A DNA stretch of 64,000 bases from assembly GCA_002731275.1 (NCBI GenBank), contig PCBK01000012.1, positions 1 to 64,000 of the forward strand. Direction: 5' to 3'. Below are positions 59,901-64,000 of the stretch, piece by piece. The notes beneath the pieces are model-generated. The model made no database searches. It saw only the letters and a program-made list of their open reading frames with translations, and was not told the origin of the DNA. The DNA is from Deltaproteobacteria bacterium. Lineage in GTDB: Bacteria; Myxococcota_C; UBA6777. How positions within the stretch are numbered: position 1 is the stretch's first letter; each line of letters starts with the position of its first letter. A program made the translations under genes and the position numbers.

Positions 59901-60018
59901 TACACACAACAACGTACTCATCGCGGGTTGCTCCTCCTCAGCACGAAACTTCGACGGTACACAGGTCACATTCAACAAGACCTGCCAGGCCTTCGTCTGG
60001 CGATTTACGATGCCATAA
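56917..60018 (+). CDS. MopE-repeat lipoprotein 3
   Basis: 1033 residues from ATG 56917 (AAAGG eight bases upstream); the frame is open from 56791 but overlaps the preceding gene there. Lipoprotein signal ending LGQAC. N-terminal Cys-rich module as in protein 2, then nine repeats between about 131 and 637 (CDGKDNDCDGEIDE, CNQKDDDCNGTIDE and others), then a propeller-like domain (GNTYIIGGINGDMTH, GDLYVGGVLNTTGALG) about 70 residues longer than in its paralogues. A stray Cys pair (IAGCSSSARN ... KTCQAF) near the end is absent from the other two. Same operon, 31 bases after gene 2. Confidence 0.88.
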   Translation: MRTQMRQFATLSALLCCLFLGQACSADNQCEGTHSQTSINPNESPCTTSCECNNQRFEGRCVIQEGREMGVCQAVSRNVCETKGSRRPCLLAAPTTTCREGIQVCQPDYLNTARWGDCQPIEQATNESTQAKCFDGIDNDCDGVFDLGDPDCKDFCRRGTTRPCFPGDDTQRNVGECRAGIQTCEANQRWGECKGAISPTTEQCDNKDNNCDGSVDEGCSCQNGDTRTCGENNQLGECKAGTQQCQQETWGPCTNAITPQAEECDDKDNDCDGQIDEENPGGGGICVLPQQKGTCSQGVRVCSEGSLICQQQTFPQTEQCDGKDNDCDGEIDENIPGLGGTCQTGKQGVCGDGIFTCQNGVPTCQQQTQATQELCDGKDNDCDGQVDNLKRSCYPSTKGCTRDSQGTYLCQTPCRTGEDICINGQWSGCKGAIVPTQEICNQKDDDCNGTIDENFPLRGTTCSITTPCQRTGIWSCKTDGSGLFCKDTTGNLQEICNGKDDDCDGAIDNIPPIPCPYKGPANTENKGGCKAGTQQCINGTFSLCSGEVLPQTERCNGKDDDCNGVIDNIPARVCYSSQTGCVLQSSGGYKCTAPCQTGTQSCQQGTWGACKGELQPSLELCDSKDNDCDGLVDEGCNWVAALPIDVGATFLGMNAVGDRQGNTYIIGGINGDMTHKGTTTKVNNGLFGVKLDLKRNIVWTITAQGNAKIKRIFKLQLDTSGSQDILRIYGIIDVGANAASISFGSHTLSVNIGQRSFVATLDPTTGQFLSAKLDFYHSTRSYYTYSPTLGGEWHAPGIGGDIYAIGTLHANVTRTFGTIQLTSKGGTDGYIYRQDNQFKTPWAIQLGSTSSGDGFDTLTTDQAGDLYVGGVLNTTGALGTTNITVPGTGFTPKHLVARLHRATGAQAWVSTFVEEYGFAAITDIYADSNKKQVLVGGRFASKLTYGSQVVTNLGGEGGYLARLDYTTGNLLWLKKMSNNIFTSSSRFELGDISVDTHNNVLIAGCSSSARNFDGTQVTFNKTCQAFVWRFTMP
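57157..57282 (+). repeat. near-identical DNA segment shared with MopE-repeat gene 2, copy 2
   Basis: Partner of 54285-54410, encoding the ETKGSRRPCLLAAPTTTCRE stretch in both genes. Confidence 0.65.
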
Positions 60019-60054
60019 GGCCTTCAAACAAATACAAAAACCCACGGATAGCTT

Positions 60055-60915
60055 ATGGAACACCTCACAAACTGGAGCGCCTTCTACGTCAAACATATCG
60101 AAGCGCTCGAACTCGAACGCCTCTATCTCTACCACGGACTCGCGCTGTTCGCCTCCTTTGTCCTCTTTGTCCTCTTTATCACAAAGTGCATGAAGACACC
60201 TGACAACCTCCTGTCAGCCGACAAAGAAAACATGCAAGCGACAGAAGAAACACAAGAGACGGCGAGCAGGAAGCCACCGGAGCGCTTCTTCATCTTCTGG
60301 CGACTGTTTGTCACCCTCTACGTCCTTGCCTTCTCCTGGCTCTTTTGGATCAGCGTTGTGTACACAGCAAAGCTCAAGTTCTTCCCCGCCAATGTAGGCA
60401 GTGTCCTCGCGAGTGTGTTGTCCTTTTTACCTCTCCTGACGCTCGCCATCACTTTCAAAAGTCTCGAAGCAAGATTGATCCCAACGCGCGCCCAAAGAGC
60501 GCAATGTGTCGATGGTTCAGTCAAGCGTCCTCCCAAAGTTCCCGGCCTCCTCCAAATCGAAAACAAACACAAAGGCTGCGCTGCGTTGTTATTTGTGATT
60601 GGGTTCTTTGGTTTTGTCGGTCTCAACGGAGGGTTGATGTCTTATGCTGTCGTCACAGTCAGCGCCCTTTGGGAACATCCACAGGTCGTCCAAGGACAGG
60701 TCATCAAAAAACGCACAGGCGACCGCGCCTCCACACACATCACCTTGCAAGTCAAACGTGCTCGATTCCTCACCCCCAGCGGATTGGGTTCTCATGTGAT
60801 GCTTCCAAAACAGTCAGAGTTCCGCGTCCCCAAAGCGATCTACAAACGTGTCCGATACAAAGAAACGCTCACCCTCGTCGTCTCTTCGGATGAGGGCGTC
60901 ATCCTCTTGCCCTAG
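60055..60915 (+). CDS. multi-spanning membrane protein, last gene of the MopE operon
   Basis: 286 residues starting 36 bases after MopE-repeat gene 3. Hydrophobic helices at about 25-45, 82-108, 113-138 and 182-212. Between helices 1 and 2 is a polar, acidic stretch. The C-terminal 75 residues (VVQGQVIKKRTGDRASTHITLQV...) form a predicted soluble beta-domain. I do not recognise a family. Its place suggests a membrane partner for the three lipoproteins or only shared transcription. Confidence 0.7.
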   Translation: MEHLTNWSAFYVKHIEALELERLYLYHGLALFASFVLFVLFITKCMKTPDNLLSADKENMQATEETQETASRKPPERFFIFWRLFVTLYVLAFSWLFWISVVYTAKLKFFPANVGSVLASVLSFLPLLTLAITFKSLEARLIPTRAQRAQCVDGSVKRPPKVPGLLQIENKHKGCAALLFVIGFFGFVGLNGGLMSYAVVTVSALWEHPQVVQGQVIKKRTGDRASTHITLQVKRARFLTPSGLGSHVMLPKQSEFRVPKAIYKRVRYKETLTLVVSSDEGVILLP

Positions 60916-60925
60916 CCCCGCGACA

Positions 60926-61732
60926 CTACTTCTTTGGCTTCCACAGATGAAATGTGCTCGTCAATCCGACAAGTAGGCTTGAGTCAAGCGGTGACACAGT
61001 CGTCGCGCCCCCAACAGGTGGGATGCTGTTGTATGAAAGCACGTGGGAAATCGTGATCGCGAGCCACTTCTTGAGTTTGATGCTGAGAGACGTATCGACT
61101 AACAGTCGCCAATCCGCAAAGTCCTCGAATGAGGGCTGGAAAAACGTCGTGTGTTGGAAGAACAAGATCTTGTCGAGTTGGAACTTCAGGCGGATGTAAT
61201 TGGACCAACGGTGGAAAATCTTTTCGTTACCTCCACCTGGATATTGAAAAGAGTCTGAGTACTGATTGTACTCGAACATATAGGCAGTCCCAAACATCAC
61301 AGAGAGCTGCTTCAATGGGCGGACACGAAACACAGCGCCCAAGCCCGCCAGACGACGCGCGGCCATCCTCCAAAACTCGTTGTATTCGAGCTGGCCAAAG
61401 GTCTCCGCTCCTAACCTCTTCAAAAACATATATCGATAACGCACATGACTGAACGCACGCGCAACAAATCGTTCGTCACTTTTGATCCCAAGCCCTCCCT
61501 GACCTGAGAGCAAAAACATGTGGCGATTGTATGCCAGTCTCGCGATCAAGCTCCCTTCAACGAGCGTAAAGTTGACATTTCCGACACGCCAGTCTGCCGT
61601 ACCACTCGCGAGTAGCATCAACCCCTGCTTCTTTTGCTCACTGAGAGAGTGGACATTGACAATCTGCCCAAAACAGGGTGAAGCGCACACCAACAGACCA
61701 CACAACAAGAACAACCCTCGAACATATCGCAT
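60926..61732 (-). CDS. DUF481-like outer-membrane protein
   Basis: 268 residues from 61732 (AAGGAG five bases upstream). Signal peptide about 1-23 (LLVCASPCFGQ). The mature chain is a series of amphipathic strands: GNVNFTLVEGSLIARLAYNRHMFLLSGQG, FSHVRYRYMFLKRLGAETFGQLEYN and a closing LVGLTSTFHLWKP, the YdiY/DUF481 pattern of a 10- to 12-stranded barrel. Function of the family is unknown; some members respond to acid. Ten bases from the convergent membrane-protein gene. Confidence 0.82.
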   Translation of the reverse strand: MRYVRGLFLLCGLLVCASPCFGQIVNVHSLSEQKKQGLMLLASGTADWRVGNVNFTLVEGSLIARLAYNRHMFLLSGQGGLGIKSDERFVARAFSHVRYRYMFLKRLGAETFGQLEYNEFWRMAARRLAGLGAVFRVRPLKQLSVMFGTAYMFEYNQYSDSFQYPGGGNEKIFHRWSNYIRLKFQLDKILFFQHTTFFQPSFEDFADWRLLVDTSLSIKLKKWLAITISHVLSYNSIPPVGGATTVSPLDSSLLVGLTSTFHLWKPKK

Positions 61733-61872
61733 ATCCGCTCCTTCGCACAAAGACAGTCCAATCCATTCAGTCAGACAGACTGGATGTACTGTCCGTCCTG
61801 ACAAACAGGAACTGTCATACCATAGACAAACGTTGAAGCGAAAGTTTGAGTGGTCAAAATATCTCAAATCGT

Positions 61873-62556
61873 TCAGGATTCTGCAAATGCAAGCGCAGAA
61901 GGTGTCTGGCAACCAACAATCGCAGGTGCTTCGTGGATCAGTGACTCATCTTCAATAGCCGCCACCATAAACAGCGCGAAGTCAACACGTCTCGTGAGAT
62001 TGCTCTCCAGGATGGGATCTCCGACATGATGACTCCACACAGGCAGCCCCTGACTTTCACCTTCTTCGAGGTCACTCCCACGTACAACAGTCCACTTCCT
62101 ATCGCTCGCAAAAATACGACGTGTCGCCTCGACTTGGTCGTTGATATCCACAAGGCGAAACAAGCGCGCAATCCACGCAGCAACAGCTAAGATTGTCGTA
62201 AAGATCCACGAGTATTGATCCTGTCCGTCCTTCGTAATGTGCCAACCGCACGAGAAGATCAGTCGTGCGCCAGGCTCCGCAAAATCCAACACAGCCTGCG
62301 CAGTCCCTGAGGCGTAATTGTCAACGCCCCAAGGCACAAGAACACTCAAGACCGCATCACAACCAGCAACGGCCTGTTTGATCACCTCTCTGTCATTCGT
62401 GCGTCCAGGGAACACGGTCATCTGATCCTTCCAAGGAGCGAGCTTCCCAACGCTCTGCTCGCGACACACACCGACCACTTCGTAGCCTCTGTTCAGCGCG
62501 TGTTGGATCATGTACTGTCCCAATTTTCCAGATGCACCAATAATACAAACTTTCAT
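61873..62556 (-). CDS. NmrA-like NAD(P)-binding protein
   Basis: 227 residues; AGGGAG eight bases upstream of the start. KVCIIGASGKLGQYMIQHALNRGYEVVGVCR is an atypical-SDR Rossmann start. CDAVLSVLVPWGVDNY, ARLIFSCGWHITKDG and WTVVRGSDLEEGES place it with NAD(P)H-binding/NmrA proteins. The catalytic YxxxK is not visible, so it may be a redox sensor or a reductase of a divergent type. Divergent from the carbonic-anhydrase-like gene at 62776. Confidence 0.85.
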   Translation of the reverse strand: MKVCIIGASGKLGQYMIQHALNRGYEVVGVCREQSVGKLAPWKDQMTVFPGRTNDREVIKQAVAGCDAVLSVLVPWGVDNYASGTAQAVLDFAEPGARLIFSCGWHITKDGQDQYSWIFTTILAVAAWIARLFRLVDINDQVEATRRIFASDRKWTVVRGSDLEEGESQGLPVWSHHVGDPILESNLTRRVDFALFMVAAIEDESLIHEAPAIVGCQTPSALAFAES

Positions 62557-62775
62557 CTCGTGTTCTCCCTATGTAAGGTTGTTGGTCTTTTTCGTCCGAT
62601 AGATTCGGAGTGGATTTCTTTTCTTTGTTGTTTGTGAGTATAGTGGCAAAAAGTAGGGTCCAACAGCTACGAAAGTACTGTTTCCCACTCCAAGACAAAG
62701 ACCCTACTTTGGTCTCTATCACCAACACACAAGGCCCAACAGCGAGCGATTCGCCCGAACATACGAGGAAAACAT

Positions 62776-63315
62776 ATGTTGTACCAATTGAAAGATCGCA
62801 CCCCCATCGTAGGAAAAGACGTCTACATCGCGCCAGGAGCACATATTATTGGCTCTGTGGAGTTGGCCGATCAGGTGAGCGTGTGGTTTAACGCTGTACT
62901 ACGAGGGGATACAGATTGGCTACGCATCGGTAGAGGCAGCAACATCCAGGACAACGCCGTCCTACACACAGATCAGGGGATCGAGTTGGTCATTGGGGAG
63001 AATGTCACAGTAGGACATCAGGTGATGCTTCATGGCTGTGAGATTGGTGACAACAGCCTAGTAGGTATCGGTGCGATTATCCTCAACGGCACAAAGATCG
63101 GAAAGAACTGTGTCATCGGCGCAGGAACCCTCATCCCCGAACGTAAAGTCATCCCTGACAACTCACTTGTGATAGGCACCCCCGGAAAAATCGTCAGAAC
63201 CGTCCCTGAAGACATGCTCGAAAAACTCAAGGCTGGCAGTGGTCATTATATACACAACGCACAACACTTCTCACAACACTTGAGACCACTGGATACAACC
63301 CCCACGAATTCGTAA
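62776..63315 (+). CDS. gamma-carbonic-anhydrase-like hexapeptide protein (YrdA/PaaY type)
   Basis: 179 residues, GAGGAAA upstream of ATG 62776. Left-handed beta-helix with hexapeptide repeats (VGKDVYIAPGAHIIGSVELADQVSVWFNAVLRGD). The three zinc ligands are in place: His64 in AVLHTDQG, His81 and His86 in VGHQVMLHGC. Members are homotrimers that bind zinc between subunits; YrdA-type proteins have weak or no carbonic anhydrase activity and some (PaaY) hydrolyse CoA thioesters. Cytoplasmic. Confidence 0.92.
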   Translation: MLYQLKDRTPIVGKDVYIAPGAHIIGSVELADQVSVWFNAVLRGDTDWLRIGRGSNIQDNAVLHTDQGIELVIGENVTVGHQVMLHGCEIGDNSLVGIGAIILNGTKIGKNCVIGAGTLIPERKVIPDNSLVIGTPGKIVRTVPEDMLEKLKAGSGHYIHNAQHFSQHLRPLDTTPTNS

Positions 63316-63323
63316 CAACACAA

Positions 63324-63998
63324 TTACCCGCCATCACCAAACAACGCAGAGAATCCGCTGCGTCCTACCTTGTTGATCTTTGAGACGTCGAACTCATCAT
63401 CGTTATCTTCGTCCTCGCCTCGTAAGATCCACTGACAATAGAAGATCAACGCGATATGAAGAGGCATACAAAGCTGAAACAACAACACGATGATCGTCAA
63501 AAATCCATTGTACAAGAATGTCCACCATGTCTGCACAAACGCAAATTGTCGCCCAAAATGCTCGTAAAGCAACCCTTGCGCCAACGCCCGAGGGTAATCA
63601 AAAGAAAACAAGGCGTCTGTGTAGGCAAAAAACAAACGCCTCTTCTTCAATCGCTCTCGATATGACTGACGCAGTCTTTTGTGCAAGCCAACAAGCCAAG
63701 CATTCCGACGCTTGAGCGCTGTAATGGTTTGTCGCAACGAGAGGGAGAACGTCTTCAAGCGTGTAAGACGTTGCACAGCAGGTGTAGACGAAGAAGAACT
63801 TGTTGTGGGTTGACTTGCCGGAGGGGTCGTCTCTTTGGGCAACAGAGAGGCCAACACAAACTCGACCTGTGTCATCGCACGCTTGCGAAGTGTTCGCATC
63901 TTCGCGAGTGAAGCAGGGATGCCTTCCTTGTCGAGCGCGCTCCACTGCTTGGGCCATGCTTTGTGCAAAGCCACAAGCTCATCGTTGTCCAGATCCAC
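63324..63998 (-). CDS. membrane protein at the window edge, possibly 5'-truncated
   Basis: 224 residues read from a GTG at 63998, two bases from the end of the window, so the true start may lie outside. Charged helical N-terminal half (about 1-125), a Ser/Thr/Pro linker (about 57-75), one or two hydrophobic helices near the C-terminus (about 158-192, FLTIIVLLFQLCMPLHIALIFY) and an acidic tail (GEDEDNDDEFD). No family recognised. Convergent with the gamma-carbonic-anhydrase-like gene after eight bases. Confidence 0.6.
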   Translation of the reverse strand: MDLDNDELVALHKAWPKQWSALDKEGIPASLAKMRTLRKRAMTQVEFVLASLLPKETTPPASQPTTSSSSSTPAVQRLTRLKTFSLSLRQTITALKRRNAWLVGLHKRLRQSYRERLKKRRLFFAYTDALFSFDYPRALAQGLLYEHFGRQFAFVQTWWTFLYNGFLTIIVLLFQLCMPLHIALIFYCQWILRGEDEDNDDEFDVSKINKVGRSGFSALFGDGG

Positions 63999-64000
63999 CT

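Overview
The window looks like a chromosomal segment of a Myxococcota-type (deltaproteobacterial) Gram-negative bacterium with roughly balanced base composition. The taxonomic pointers are indirect. They are three large lipoproteins built of MopE-type C-G-K-D-N-D-C-D-G repeats, a secreted protein ending in a MYXO-CTERM-like tail (Gly-Cys-Gly-Cys, hydrophobic stretch, Arg-rich end), an FG-GAP/ASPIC lipoprotein with a Cys-rich insert, many lipoproteins with Glu/Pro-rich linkers, and TolC/RND-type envelope genes. I see no rRNA, tRNA, CRISPR array, phage or transposase gene.

Layout. 1-361 holds a 91-bp direct repeat and no gene. 362-7040 carries a secreted neutral ceramidase, a MetR-like LysR regulator, a secreted double beta-propeller and an alpha/beta-hydrolase lipoprotein. 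7318-11506 is a probable operon: exported methyltransferase, GH3 beta-glucosidase, RNA-methyltransferase-like protein, and the start of a truncated gene. 11571-14936 is a ketosteroid-dehydrogenase-like flavoprotein and SDR operon divergent from a TetR regulator, with a paired operator in the promoter. 15163-29016 is a mixed set: ASPIC lipoprotein, permuted NlpC/P60-like protein, a fused alpha-beta 2-oxoacid dehydrogenase E1 with a GNAT protein, prolyl-4-hydroxylase-like oxygenase, TM2 protein, MYXO-CTERM protein, EamA transporter, a frameshifted lipase-like lipoprotein and small envelope proteins.

29206-40229 holds an SLC12-type cation-chloride transporter, an exported DsrE-like protein, an Rrf2-qorB pair with three matching operators, and a 1371-residue Pls/PosA-type single-module non-ribosomal peptide synthetase (epsilon-polylysine synthetase architecture) followed by a polyamine-type acetyltransferase. 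40235-46513 is a MarR-OMF-MFP-RND efflux operon whose three transport genes overlap at stop/start codons. 46735-50972 has envelope proteins (one broken by an in-frame amber codon), a small Cys-rich membrane protein, and a methyltransferase divergent from a LysR regulator.

51133-60915 is the most distinctive block: three tandem paralogous lipoproteins, each with exactly nine MopE-type repeats and a C-terminal propeller-like domain, followed by a membrane protein, all in one tight operon. The window ends with a DUF481-like outer-membrane protein, an NmrA-like protein, a gamma-carbonic-anhydrase-like trimer protein and a membrane protein at the edge.

Starts were chosen from Shine-Dalgarno placement and signal peptides, so several differ from the longest reading frame. 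All function calls rest on reading the sequence by eye, without database searches.
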